Of a stretch of DNA of 64,000 nt, positions 24,969-33,327 are shown piece by piece. The DNA lies in assembly GCF_006475605.1 (NCBI RefSeq), contig NZ_SSBC01000020.1:62001-126000 (forward strand), given 5' to 3'. The stretch is from Asticcacaulis tiandongensis. Its GTDB lineage: Bacteria; Pseudomonadota; Alphaproteobacteria; Caulobacterales; Caulobacteraceae. The notes beneath the pieces are model-generated. The model had not been told where the DNA came from. It ran no database searches and saw only the letters and a program-made list of their open reading frames with translations. The position numbers were made by a program, and so were the translations under genes. Each line of letters begins with the position of its first letter. The stretch's first letter is position 1.

Positions 24969-27239
24969 TTATAGCGCAACATTCAGTTTACGCGCCAGAG
25001 CCAGAACTTCGGAACGCAAGGAGCCGTAGGAGCTGGTCATCAGCCGTTGAATGGCCTTTGAAGCGGTTTCAACATCGAGGCTCAGGACCATGCGCTTGAC
25101 CTGCCCCAGACCGGCAGGCGGCATGGACAGGCGGTTAAAGCCCAGCGCCAGCAGGACGAAAGCCTCAAGCGGGCGACCGGCAATTTCACCACAGACGGAC
25201 ACAGGCGTGCCGGAGTCTTCGGCAGCTTTCTGAATGACCGACAGGGCGCGCAGCATTGGCGGAGACAGAACGTCATAACGGTCTGACATGCGCGGATTGG
25301 TGCGGTCTGCGGCAAACAGATACTGCGTCAGATCATTGGTGCCGACAGAGGCGAAATCGACCATCGGCAACAGGGCGTCGAGGTGCCACAGAAGTGACGG
25401 GCATTCGATCATTACCCCGACGCGCAGGATGGAGGGCAGGGCGCGGCCACGTCTTTTGGCCCACTGACATTCGATATCCACCAACTCACGCGCCTGACGG
25501 AATTCATCGACCGAGGCGACCATCGGGAACATGATGCGCAGTTCACGCCCGCGAGCGGCAATGATCAGGGCGCGTACCTGCATCCTGAGGAGCGCGGGGC
25601 GATCAAGGCCCATGCGGATCGCCCGCCAGCCAAGCGCCGGATTTTCCTCACGATCCATCTCCATATAGGGCAGGATCTTATCGCCGCCCAAATCGAGCGT
25701 GCGGAAGGTGACCGGTTTATCGCCCGCCATATCCATGACGCGCCCATAAAGCTCGGTCTGACGGTTCAGACGTGGCAGGTCTTCGGAGACCATGAACTGA
25801 AACTCGGTGCGGAACAGGCCTATGCCTTCGGCACCGACCTCGTGCATGATGTCGAGATCGAACTCGAGGCCCGCATTCATCATCAGGGTCATGCGATGGC
25901 CGTCACGAGTGATGGCCGGTGCATCCTTGATCTTGTCAAATTCGGCGCGACGCAGGGCGCGGACATCCATTCGCGCACCGGTCGCTTCGATAATATCGGC
26001 ACGCGGGCGCAGATAGGCTTCACCGGTTTCGCCATCGACAATCACCGGATCGTTCTGGTTGACCTTGTCGCGCAGGCCCGACAGACGCCCGACGCAGGGA
26101 ATTTGCAGGGCGCGGGCGACAATGGCCGCGTGGCTGGCGGCGGAGCCTTCCTCAAGCAATATGCCCTTGAGGCGCTTACGGTCATATTCCAGCAGGTCGG
26201 CAGGGCCTAAGTCACGGGCGACCAGAATGGCATTTTCAGGGATATCGCGCGCGGTCGTGTTCTTACCGGCCAGCACGCGCAGAAGACGGTTGCCGAGGTC
26301 TTCGAGGTCGTGCAGACGCTCACGCATATAGGTGTCGCGGGCATTATTCAGGCGGGCACGTTGCTCATTGCGCACACGTTCCACGGCGGCTTCGGCGGTC
26401 AGGCCTGAGCGCACGGCCTCGAGCAGATTGCGTGTCCAGCCGCGATCATGGGCGAACATGCGATAGGTTTCCAGAACGTCAAAGGTTGGGCCAGCCAGAC
26501 CGTGCTGCCCTTCGAACATTTCATCGATCTGTGCCCTCAGGTCATCAATGCCCTTGAGCATGCGCTTTTCTTCGGCCTGAGGGTCGTCGGCCAGCAGGTG
26601 ATCCGGCGTCACCGGCACTTCGTGCAGTATGACCACCCCCTGTGTCAGGCCGTCGGCAAAGACGGCCCCTTTGAGGCGTTCCGGCCGATGGGGGGCCAGT
26701 TCGATGTCCTTAAGCTCATCGCCGCCAATCAGGTCACCCGCAACCATCTCCGCCAGAACCATGGCGATGATTTGCAGGTCTTCGACCTCTTCTTCATGGT
26801 ACTGGCGCATGGCGCGGTTCTGTACCACCAGAACGCCAATGGTGCGGCCCCCGCGCAGGAGCGGCACGCCAAGGAAGGAATTATAGGGGTCTTCGCCGGT
26901 TTCCGGACGATAGGCAAAGGACGGGTGCGACGGGGCATCGGTCAGGCTCAGGGGCTGACCCGCGCGGGCGACTTCACCGACCAGACCTTCGGACAGGCGC
27001 AGGCGTGTATTGTGCACGGCGGCGCGGTTCAGGCCTTCGGTGGCGAACAGTTCCAGTTCTTCTGAGGTTCGGCGCAGATAGATCGAACAGACTTCGGCGA
27101 CCATCGAATTGGCGATGATCTGCACGACGCCATCAAGGCGCGCCTGCGCACTTGAGCCATCGGCCATAACTTCGCGTATCTGTCTCAGAAGACCGCGTTG
27201 ACCGCGAACTGTCATAGCCGCATGACCCTGGCCGGACAT
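24969..27239 (-). CDS. ptsP: PEP-protein phosphotransferase of the nitrogen PTS (EI-Ntr), GAF-containing
   Basis: 756 residues, correct for PtsP. A GAF domain (~ residues 20-165) is followed by the EI N-terminal domain, the swivelling domain with phospho-histidine in GSAASHAAIVARAL, and the PEP-binding barrel with GIGLFRTEFQFM, VGTNDLTQY and the catalytic cysteine VSVCGEIAGRP. It phosphorylates NPr and so EIIA-Ntr. The GAF domain senses glutamine in alphaproteobacterial homologues. In many relatives ptsP follows lysC; here lysC is nearby but separated by four minus-strand genes. Confidence 0.95.
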   Translation of the reverse strand: MSGQGHAAMTVRGQRGLLRQIREVMADGSSAQARLDGVVQIIANSMVAEVCSIYLRRTSEELELFATEGLNRAAVHNTRLRLSEGLVGEVARAGQPLSLTDAPSHPSFAYRPETGEDPYNSFLGVPLLRGGRTIGVLVVQNRAMRQYHEEEVEDLQIIAMVLAEMVAGDLIGGDELKDIELAPHRPERLKGAVFADGLTQGVVILHEVPVTPDHLLADDPQAEEKRMLKGIDDLRAQIDEMFEGQHGLAGPTFDVLETYRMFAHDRGWTRNLLEAVRSGLTAEAAVERVRNEQRARLNNARDTYMRERLHDLEDLGNRLLRVLAGKNTTARDIPENAILVARDLGPADLLEYDRKRLKGILLEEGSAASHAAIVARALQIPCVGRLSGLRDKVNQNDPVIVDGETGEAYLRPRADIIEATGARMDVRALRRAEFDKIKDAPAITRDGHRMTLMMNAGLEFDLDIMHEVGAEGIGLFRTEFQFMVSEDLPRLNRQTELYGRVMDMAGDKPVTFRTLDLGGDKILPYMEMDREENPALGWRAIRMGLDRPALLRMQVRALIIAARGRELRIMFPMVASVDEFRQARELVDIECQWAKRRGRALPSILRVGVMIECPSLLWHLDALLPMVDFASVGTNDLTQYLFAADRTNPRMSDRYDVLSPPMLRALSVIQKAAEDSGTPVSVCGEIAGRPLEAFVLLALGFNRLSMPPAGLGQVKRMVLSLDVETASKAIQRLMTSSYGSLRSEVLALARKLNVAL

Positions 27240-27390
27240 AATCGTTTTATACTCCCAAAGACTCTCTCTTGTGCCGATTATCAGCTTGATCAGGCTGCTG
27301 TCTATAGGGGCACAGACTCAGGCACAAGTCACGAAGACTTTATGGAGTCACAAGAGTGAAACAAAAGGTAGCACGGGAGGCAGGCGGTGG

Positions 27391-27417
27391 CCTGTAACCG
27401 GACATACCGGTTACAGG
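27391..27417 (-). terminator. Strong hairpin downstream of the DUF4167 gene
   Basis: CCTGTAACCGG pairs perfectly with CCGGTTACAGG around ACATA, starting 8 bases after the stop. No U-run follows on the minus strand, so it may be a transcript-stabilising hairpin rather than a terminator. Confidence 0.5.
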
Positions 27418-27425
27418 CGGTTTGC

Positions 27426-28421
27426 CTATGCCTCTTCGGTGGTAACCGTTTCAGCCTTTTTACGACGCGGGGCGCGGGGCTTTTTAACAGGCGCTTCCGC
27501 TTCGGCCTCAGTGATAGCTTCAACTTCCGGAGCCTTGTCTTCGGCTACGGGTCTTGTGGGCTTACGCAGGAAGGCCGGAAGGTGCGACGTGTCAGATTCA
27601 GTGGCCACTGGAGCCTCTGGGGCTGAGGTTTGTGCCGGGCTGATCGGGGTCGCTTCGGGCGTAATGGTCTCAAGGCCAGCCACGGTCTGTGCCGCCGCCG
27701 AAATCGGCTCGGTTGAGGCAATCTGGCCAGCCTGAGTATCCTGCGTCAGATCCTGTTCCTGATCCTGAAGACGCTGCTGGCGGCGGCGCTCATAGCGTTC
27801 ACGGCGGCTTTCGCGACGGGGAATGCCGTCATCGCCTTCGTCGTTTGAACGCTCATCACGGGGTCTTTCGTCGCGGGGCCTGTCGTCACGGGATCTGTCG
27901 GCGTTACGGTCACGATCACGATCACGATCGCGGCTGCGGTCATTACGGTCGCCGCGATCCCCGCGTTCGTTGCGGTCATTACGCTCATTGCGTTCGAAGC
28001 GTTCGCGACGATTATCCTGACGCGGCTGGTCGTCGCCGTTCTCTCCGGCCCCATTTTCGGCGTCGGTATTCTGTTCGGCTTCGGTCGCGGCTTCGGCTTC
28101 CATATCCTCATCGAAATCATAGCCAGTTGAGAACGGATCAGGCTTGAGGAATTCGGATACCGGACGCTGTGGTTGCATCTGACGGATCAGGCGGAAGTAA
28201 TGTTCGGCATGTTGCAGATAGTTTTCCGCCAGAACACGGTCGCCGGATGAATTGGCATCACGCGCCAGCTGCTGGTACTTTTCATAGATGGTCTGGGCAT
28301 TGCCGCGAACCTTTGACCCTTCCGGCCCATTTGATTCATAGGCGCGGTTAGGGTTGTTCTGGTTACCGGAGGGCTTGCGATTACGGCTGCGTTGCCGTTT
28401 CATACCCCGAAAATCTTTCAT
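27426..28421 (-). CDS. DUF4167 protein with long Arg/Asp repeat tract
   Basis: 331 residues. The DUF4167 core is GSKVRGNAQTIYEKYQQLARDANSSGDR (as the stretch ~ residues 35-62) and LAENYLQHAEHYFRLI. The middle (~ residues 125-215) is a low-complexity run of RNDRNER-, RDRD- and RDERP-type repeats. The tail is Glu/Ala-rich and ends in a basic KKPRAPRRKK segment. The family is alphaproteobacterial, often next to prmC, and predicted to bind RNA or nucleic acid because of its basic repeats; that function is inference. An alternative start is the second methionine, at 28403. Confidence 0.85.
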   Translation of the reverse strand: MKDFRGMKRQRSRNRKPSGNQNNPNRAYESNGPEGSKVRGNAQTIYEKYQQLARDANSSGDRVLAENYLQHAEHYFRLIRQMQPQRPVSEFLKPDPFSTGYDFDEDMEAEAATEAEQNTDAENGAGENGDDQPRQDNRRERFERNERNDRNERGDRGDRNDRSRDRDRDRDRNADRSRDDRPRDERPRDERSNDEGDDGIPRRESRRERYERRRQQRLQDQEQDLTQDTQAGQIASTEPISAAAQTVAGLETITPEATPISPAQTSAPEAPVATESDTSHLPAFLRKPTRPVAEDKAPEVEAITEAEAEAPVKKPRAPRRKKAETVTTEEA

Positions 28422-28740
28422 GTGTCGTGACCGTTGTCTGGCGGCGACTTAAAGCATTGTCCGCCGTGGTTATATTTTGAAGCTAAGGTCAGGCCTTGTG
28501 GCCCTAACCGCGCAAGGCGGTATCTGTATTGCTTTAGGGTTTGTTCCATTTTTTCAAGAAACGACAGCCTGACTGCGCGGTTTGATATCCCCCGGCGCAG
28601 CCTTTGCTGATCATCCTGAACGGGCGGCGATCTGTGTTCGGACACCGATACCGGCCCGACAAAAGCGCATCCGTAAGTATCTGCTCGTGGCTTTGAGGCA
28701 GATGGCAATTTCAGGAGACACTTACCGTTTAGCGGGTCTT
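28422..28740. other. 319-base gap between the DUF4167 and prmC genes
   Basis: No convincing gene. A TATAAC (minus strand, ~28470) could be a -10 for the DUF4167 gene. A small GGTTAG/CTGACC hairpin with an ACAA loop occurs at about 28484-28510. In related genomes prfA usually lies near prmC; I see no trace of it here. Confidence 0.5.
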
Positions 28741-29613
28741 TCAGGACTTTCCAAGCGTTTTCTTTGTGCCGACCACGATGCGCGGCATGTCAGACAGGTC
28801 CTTAAAGGTCACAACATCGCTGAAACCGGCTTGTTTCATAAGGGTTTCGACGGCTTCGGCCTGATCGTATCCGATTTCCAGCCAGGCACCGCCCTGTGGT
28901 TTCAGGATGCGATATACCTGTGGAATAAGCTCTTCATAGGCGTCAAGGCCTGATTCGCCGCCATCCAGCGCCAGAATGGGGTCGTGGTCCTTGACTTCGG
29001 GATCAAGGGTCGGAATGACGTCTGAGCGAATATAGGGAGGATTGGAGGCCACGAAATCAAAGCTTTCGTCATCCAGTCCCGAGGCCCATGAGGTGCGCAA
29101 AAAGGCAGCCCGTCCGCCCAGACCCAACGAGGCGGCGTTATCGCGGGCAACCGCGAGGGCGTCTTCGGAGATGTCGGTGCCAAGCCCCTTCGCGGCCGGA
29201 CGCTCGGCCAGAATGGACAGCAGTATGGCACCGGAACCGACGCCGAGATCAGCCACGGTAAAGCTCTGGTTCTCCTCGGTCCGCTTGAGGATCATATCCA
29301 CCAGACATTCGGTTTCAGGGCGCGGGACAAGCACCGCCGGTGTGAGATTAAGCAGCAGTTTCCAGAACCCCTTACGGCCGAGAATGCGCGCCACGGGCAC
29401 ACGCTTTTCGCGCTGGGTCAGATACTCATCCATCAGGCGTGTCTGGTCTTCGGTCACCACACGATAGGGGTCGGTCAGAATGTCCGTACGGCTGGCACCG
29501 GTAGCGGCCTCAAGCAGCAAGCGGGCGTCAATGGCCGGAGAATCGACACGGGCGGCCTTGAGGCGTTGCTGGGCATTGGTCCAGGTTTTGACGAGGGTAA
29601 TGGAGTCGGTCAT
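28741..29613 (-). CDS. prmC: Release factor glutamine methyltransferase
   Basis: 290 residues. An N-terminal helical domain with TGASRTDILTDP and VPVARILGRKGFW leads to the SAM motif VADLGVGSGAILLSIL and the catalytic VASNPPYIRSD. This is the NPPY motif for glutamine N5-methylation of the GGQ loop in RF1/RF2. The gene starts 37 bases downstream of ubiG, so they may be co-transcribed. Confidence 0.94.
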   Translation of the reverse strand: MTDSITLVKTWTNAQQRLKAARVDSPAIDARLLLEAATGASRTDILTDPYRVVTEDQTRLMDEYLTQREKRVPVARILGRKGFWKLLLNLTPAVLVPRPETECLVDMILKRTEENQSFTVADLGVGSGAILLSILAERPAAKGLGTDISEDALAVARDNAASLGLGGRAAFLRTSWASGLDDESFDFVASNPPYIRSDVIPTLDPEVKDHDPILALDGGESGLDAYEELIPQVYRILKPQGGAWLEIGYDQAEAVETLMKQAGFSDVVTFKDLSDMPRIVVGTKKTLGKS

Positions 29614-29649
29614 GAGAAGCTCAGTTACACAAAAAAAGTAAGACGGTCT

Positions 29650-30429
29650 TTAGAGCAGGCCTTGCCGTGCCACTATCATATAGTTGACGTCGGTGTCGCC
29701 GGAAAGGGCCCAGCGGCCCGTGAGGGGGTTGTAGCTGACTCCGGTGGCCGGATCGGGCGTCAGGCCGGTGCCGCTCAGGAACTGTTCGATTTCTTCGGGC
29801 TTCAGGAATTTGTTCCAGTCATGCGTGCCTTTGGGCACCCATTGCAGGATATATTCGGCGGCGACAATCCCCAGTGCGTGGGCTTTGAGCGTACGATTGA
29901 GGGTGGCGACAAACAGAAGCCCGCCGGGAGCGACAAGTGAGGCGCAGGCCTTCAGGAAACTTTCGGGGTCAGCCACATGTTCGATGACCTCCATACACAG
30001 AACCACATCGAACAGGGGGGCTTTGCGGGCGACCTGCTGTTCGACGGTCTGGGCCTGATAATTGATATCGAGGCCAACCTCGGTGGCATGGGCTTTGGCG
30101 GTGCCGATATTTTTCTCGGAGGCATCAAGACCGGTGACTTCAAAACCCATGCGCCGCATAGGTTCGGACAGCAGGCCGCCACCACAGCCGATATCAATCA
30201 GGCGCAGGCCTTCAAACGGTTTGATGGCCTTTGCGTCGCGTTTGAAATGGTCAAGTACGGTATCGCGGATAAAGCTGACGCGGGTCGGGTTGAATTTATG
30301 CAAGGGGGCAAATTCGCCCTTCACATCCCACCATTTGGCGGCCAGTGCCGAAAACTGCGCCACTTCGGCGGCGTCAATACTGGCCCCTTCGGGCTTATCT
30401 GCGGCGGTCAGAGTGTCGGTTTTAGCCAT
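29650..30429 (-). CDS. ubiG: Ubiquinone biosynthesis O-methyltransferase
   Basis: 259 residues. [26 protein letters not shown] (residues ~22-47, in parts: [17 protein letters not shown]) is the UbiG N-terminal signature. [19 protein letters not shown] is the SAM motif, and [15 protein letters not shown] and [17 protein letters not shown] are typical of the family. It performs both O-methylations of ubiquinone synthesis. The ATG at 30427-30429 is chosen for its GGAGCAAAATC ribosome site. It is divergent from lysC. Confidence 0.95.
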   Translation of the reverse strand: MAKTDTLTAADKPEGASIDAAEVAQFSALAAKWWDVKGEFAPLHKFNPTRVSFIRDTVLDHFKRDAKAIKPFEGLRLIDIGCGGGLLSEPMRRMGFEVTGLDASEKNIGTAKAHATEVGLDINYQAQTVEQQVARKAPLFDVVLCMEVIEHVADPESFLKACASLVAPGGLLFVATLNRTLKAHALGIVAAEYILQWVPKGTHDWNKFLKPEEIEQFLSGTGLTPDPATGVSYNPLTGRWALSGDTDVNYMIVARQGLL

Positions 30430-30499
30430 GATTTTGCTCCGTAGACGGGCTGAATAGCCTATTTTTTCCGTCATGGGGGCGTTTTTTTCGCAAATGCGC

Positions 30500-30528
30500 T
30501 TCACAGTTTGCACTTTGCGAACTAGATA
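30500..30528 (+). promoter_or_regulatory. Probable lysC promoter
   Basis: TTCACA (30500-30505), 17 bases, TAGATA (30523-30528). It overlaps an inverted repeat TTCGCAAA (30487-30494)/TTTGCGAA (30514-30521) that could be an operator. Confidence 0.4.
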
Positions 30529-30588
30529 TGCCGCCGTCTTGAAGCAGGCTGTTAAAAGAAAGTCGATAATTATGTGCGTGGTGACGAA

Positions 30589-31845
30589 GTGACCCGTCTG
30601 GTAATGAAATTCGGCGGCACCTCCATGGCCGATCTGGAACGTATCCGTCGTGCCGCCCGTCTGGTGGCTGCGGAGGCCGATGCCGGTCATCAGGTAGCTG
30701 TCGTGGTTTCGGCCATGGCCGGCAAAACCAACGAACTGGTGGCGTGGACGGATGGTGCGGGTGCGCCGACCGGTCAGGTTAATGCCGGTGACGATGAATA
30801 TGATGTGGTGGTAGCCTCAGGCGAGCAGGTGACAGCGGGGCTTCTGGCCATGACGCTGCGCAATATGGGCTATAAGGCCCGCTCGATGACCGGCTGGCAG
30901 GTGCCGATTATTACATCCGAAGCGCACGGTAAGGCGCGTATCGTCGATATTCCTTCGGATAATCTCGATAAGGCCTTTGATGACGGCTATATTGTTGTGG
31001 TTCCGGGTTTTCAGGGCGTAACCCCACAGGGCAAGATCACGACACTTGGCCGTGGCGGGTCTGATACGTCTGCGGTGGCCGTGGCCATTGCGGCGAAGGC
31101 TGTGCGTTGCGACATCTATACGGACGTGGACGGGGTATATACGACTGACCCGCGCGTGGAATCAAAGGCCAAGCGTCTGAAGAAGATTGCCTTTGAAGAA
31201 ATGCTGGAAATGGCGTCTTTGGGAGCCAAGGTGCTTCAGACCCGTTCGGTCGAGCTGGCTATGGGGCATCGGATGCCAATCCGCGTGCTCTCAAGCTTTG
31301 TGGAACCGGGCGAAAACGTGGATAATGGCACCATCGTGTGCGACGAGGACGAAATCGTGGAAAAGCATATTGTTTCCGGCGTGGCCTTCAGCCGTGATGA
31401 AGCCAAGATCACCCTTTTAGGCCTGCCGAACAAGATCGGCGTTTCGGCAGCCGTCTTCGCCAAGCTGGCGGCGGCGAACATCAATGTCGATATGATCGTA
31501 CAATCCGAAAAGCGTTCGGGGGATTATGCCAACCAGCTGTTCACCGTGTCGCGTCGAGACGCCAAGGCAGCGGCAGACATCATGCTCGGGGCCAAGGACG
31601 AAATCGGCTTTGATGACATCAAGGTCGATGACAATGTCGCCAAGGTCTCGATCGTCGGTGTCGGTATGCGCTCGCACACCGGCGTTGCTCAGACCATGTT
31701 CACGGCCCTGTCGGAAAAGGGCATCAATATTCAGGTTATCTCGACATCGGAAATCAAGATTTCTGTACTGATCGATGAGGCCTATACCGAACTGGCGGTA
31801 CGCGCGCTTCATGCGGCATATGGTCTGGATCAGATCGGCGCTTAG
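30589..31845 (+). CDS. lysC: Aspartate kinase
   Basis: 418 residues from the GTG at 30589 ([13 protein letters not shown]). An upstream GTG at 30574 is also possible. KFGGTSM is the kinase motif, and [23 protein letters not shown] (as GRGGSDTSA) and [15 protein letters not shown] are substrate and nucleotide sites. Two ACT domains occupy residues ~255-418, with [14 protein letters not shown] and [19 protein letters not shown], the lysine/threonine feedback region. It starts the aspartate pathway to Lys, Thr and Met. The TAG stop uses the first base of an inverted-repeat element (31845-31987). Confidence 0.95.
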   Translation: MTRLVMKFGGTSMADLERIRRAARLVAAEADAGHQVAVVVSAMAGKTNELVAWTDGAGAPTGQVNAGDDEYDVVVASGEQVTAGLLAMTLRNMGYKARSMTGWQVPIITSEAHGKARIVDIPSDNLDKAFDDGYIVVVPGFQGVTPQGKITTLGRGGSDTSAVAVAIAAKAVRCDIYTDVDGVYTTDPRVESKAKRLKKIAFEEMLEMASLGAKVLQTRSVELAMGHRMPIRVLSSFVEPGENVDNGTIVCDEDEIVEKHIVSGVAFSRDEAKITLLGLPNKIGVSAAVFAKLAAANINVDMIVQSEKRSGDYANQLFTVSRRDAKAAADIMLGAKDEIGFDDIKVDDNVAKVSIVGVGMRSHTGVAQTMFTALSEKGINIQVISTSEIKISVLIDEAYTELAVRALHAAYGLDQIGA

Positions 31846-31987
31846 AGAGTGTTTGAAAAGGTCGTTTTCTGGCCTGCAAAGGCCCGTCTTCTGCGCTTCC
31901 GATGCTCACGTACCTTAAAGTACGCTGCGCTTCGGTTCTCGAAGCCAGACCTTTTCGACACAGACTCTAACCTTTTGAAACACTCTC
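31845..31987 (+). mobile_element. MITE-like inverted-repeat element flanked by TA
   Basis: The terminal arms GAGAGTGTTTGAAAAGG and CCTTTTGAAACACTCTC (one mismatch) bound a 143-base segment. It is flanked on both sides by TA (31843-31844 and 31988-31989), the target duplication of IS630/Tc1-mariner elements. No transposase is encoded. An internal second pairing (AAAAGGTC/GACCTTTT) and a CGTACCTTAAAGTACG palindrome would fold into a large hairpin. The first G of the element completes the lysC stop codon. Confidence 0.6.
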
Positions 31988-32020
31988 TAAAACGTTAGAG
32001 GTTTCAGTAAGCGTTAAAGA

Positions 32021-32056
32021 AAAGCCGGTCAGAATGTCTGACCGGCTTTTTTTATT
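32021..32056. terminator. Bidirectional rho-independent terminator
   Basis: AAAGCCGGTCAGA pairs with TCTGACCGGCTTT around ATG, with T-runs on both sides. It serves lysC on the plus strand and the Cys-rich gene on the minus strand, whose stop codon lies in the T-run. Confidence 0.93.
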
Positions 32057-32258
32057 TCTTGGGTGCGTCACATTTTTTCTTGCACGCCACCCATGCAGAC
32101 AAGCACTTGTTTTCGTCTTTTTTAGCTTTTTGGCAGGCCGTGTATGTATTGCTACATGTTCTTTTGCACTGTGTAGCTGTTTGCTGAGCATAGGCTACGC
32201 CGGACAACATTGCCGACACGACCACGGTGGCCGCGAGGACCTTACGCACGTACTTCAT
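32052..32258 (-). CDS. Secreted Cys-rich mini-protein with mirror-symmetric cysteines
   Basis: 68 residues. A signal peptide (KVLAATVVVSAMLSGVAYA) precedes ~47 residues, QQTATQCKRTCSNTYTACQ and onwards. The six cysteines are spaced C-X3-C-X6-C-X9-C-X6-C-X3-C, a mirror-symmetric pattern suggesting two antiparallel helices stapled by disulfides. Lys-rich, no other motif. The ATG at 32258 has GGGAGGC upstream. I do not recognise a family. It is flanked by a bidirectional terminator and a leader hairpin (32291-32317). Confidence 0.7.
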   Translation of the reverse strand: MKYVRKVLAATVVVSAMLSGVAYAQQTATQCKRTCSNTYTACQKAKKDENKCLSAWVACKKKCDAPKK

Positions 32259-32290
32259 CGGACGCCTCCCTGGCGATTTTTCGAGCGCAT

Positions 32291-32317
32291 CCCAAAAGGT
32301 GTGAGGCACTTTTTGGG
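32291..32317 (-). promoter_or_regulatory. Hairpin upstream of the Cys-rich gene
   Basis: CCCAAAAGGTG and CACTTTTTGGG pair (one wobble) around TGAGG, 33 bases before the start. Possibly a leader structure. Confidence 0.4.
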
Positions 32318-32474
32318 TTAAGGTGCGCGTTGAAACAGAAATTTAGGGCGTTACTTGTTAGCCATTTTATCGTTTTTGCAGACGGTGACGCTTAAAGAGT
32401 CACGCGGCTGAAAAACGAGTGTAACCTATATTTGCAATTCGCCAAGAGGGAGAGCGGGCTTTCAGAGAATAGTG

Positions 32475-33029
32475 TTATGCGTCCTTGCGCAGCTTCCATT
32501 CGATGAATTTTGTCGCTGCGCGAATACCGGCTTCGGCACCTAAGGCTTCGATTTCTTTTTCCAGAACCTTGTTGGCTTCGATCTGGGCGGCGACGAACTT
32601 CTTGCCGGTATCGGTGCCATAGAAGGTAATAAGCGTGTTCAGTTCGGCCTCAGTCAGGGAATTGGCGAAATGGCCCGCATAGCGGTTCAGAATTTCCGGG
32701 ACGATAGCCTGAAACGCCTCGCCCATATACTCGGTCAGCTTGGCTTTTTCTTCGGCCGTAAGCTCCTCCATACCCGGCTGGTTGGTCAGGGCCATCTCGA
32801 TGAGCGGCATGATGTCCTTAAGGCCCTGCTCGGTCTGGGCGCGGGTGCCGTTCACATCAAGCAGCTTCTGAGCCAGCGCCAGACGCGCAGGGTCAGCGGC
32901 GGGGGCAGCGGCATTGGCGGGGGCTGTCTGCGCCAGAGCCGGAAGCGTGGCACCGGCTGTGAGGGCTGCGGTCGACAGGCCAAGAGCCAGAGTGGTTGCG
33001 CGAAGATATTTGAAGGAACGGAGTGTCAT
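32475..33029 (-). CDS. DUF2059 secreted protein
   Basis: 184 residues. Signal peptide (LRATTLALGLSTAALTAGATLPALAQ), an Ala/Pro spacer, then a helical DUF2059 domain with YAGHFANSLTEAELNTLITFYGTDTGKKF (in parts: SLTEAELNTLITFYGTDTGK). The family is periplasmic and of unknown function. The start at 33029 gives a normal signal peptide; an ATG at 33053 would add eight residues. Confidence 0.8.
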   Translation of the reverse strand: MTLRSFKYLRATTLALGLSTAALTAGATLPALAQTAPANAAAPAADPARLALAQKLLDVNGTRAQTEQGLKDIMPLIEMALTNQPGMEELTAEEKAKLTEYMGEAFQAIVPEILNRYAGHFANSLTEAELNTLITFYGTDTGKKFVAAQIEANKVLEKEIEALGAEAGIRAATKFIEWKLRKDA

Positions 33030-33278
33030 GGAAAACCTGTAAAGCGAAGGCATGGTGAAGTTATATTTCCTCAGGGTGCATGGCTGAGGTGCGAAAGACA
33101 AGAGGGAGGCGTCGGTGATCACCGGATGTTCAGGCGTCTGAGTGACCCTGAGGGCGGCGCTCAGAAGGATTCTGCCCGCAAGTTGTCCGGTATATGTATG
33201 AGGCCCCCCTCCGGATGACAGCGAAACCCTGTCTGAGCGGATATTAAGCGCAACAGGATGGGACTGGCAATGGGCTAA

Positions 33279-33314
33279 TAAAAAACCCTGTCTCCGGTTT
33301 AGCAGAGACAGGGT
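33279..33314 (-). terminator. Rho-independent terminator after secA
   Basis: ACCCTGTCTC/GAGACAGGGT hairpin followed on the minus strand by a run of T (33279-33285). Confidence 0.9.
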
Positions 33315-33327
33315 CAGTAGACGTAGA

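Noticed and set aside
27823-28020. Short tandem DNA repeats as a CRISPR array
   Set aside because: They are in-frame codon repeats for Arg/Asp residues within the DUF4167 gene; no spacer-repeat structure. No CRISPR array or cas gene was seen anywhere in the window.
27689-28147. Arg/His-rich and Ser/Arg-rich frames on the plus strand opposite the DUF4167 gene
   Set aside because: Reverse readings of the RDRD/NDRNE repeat tract.
28418-28708. 96-codon minus-strand frame in the DUF4167-prmC gap
   Set aside because: No ribosome site or recognisable motif, and it overlaps the start of the real gene.
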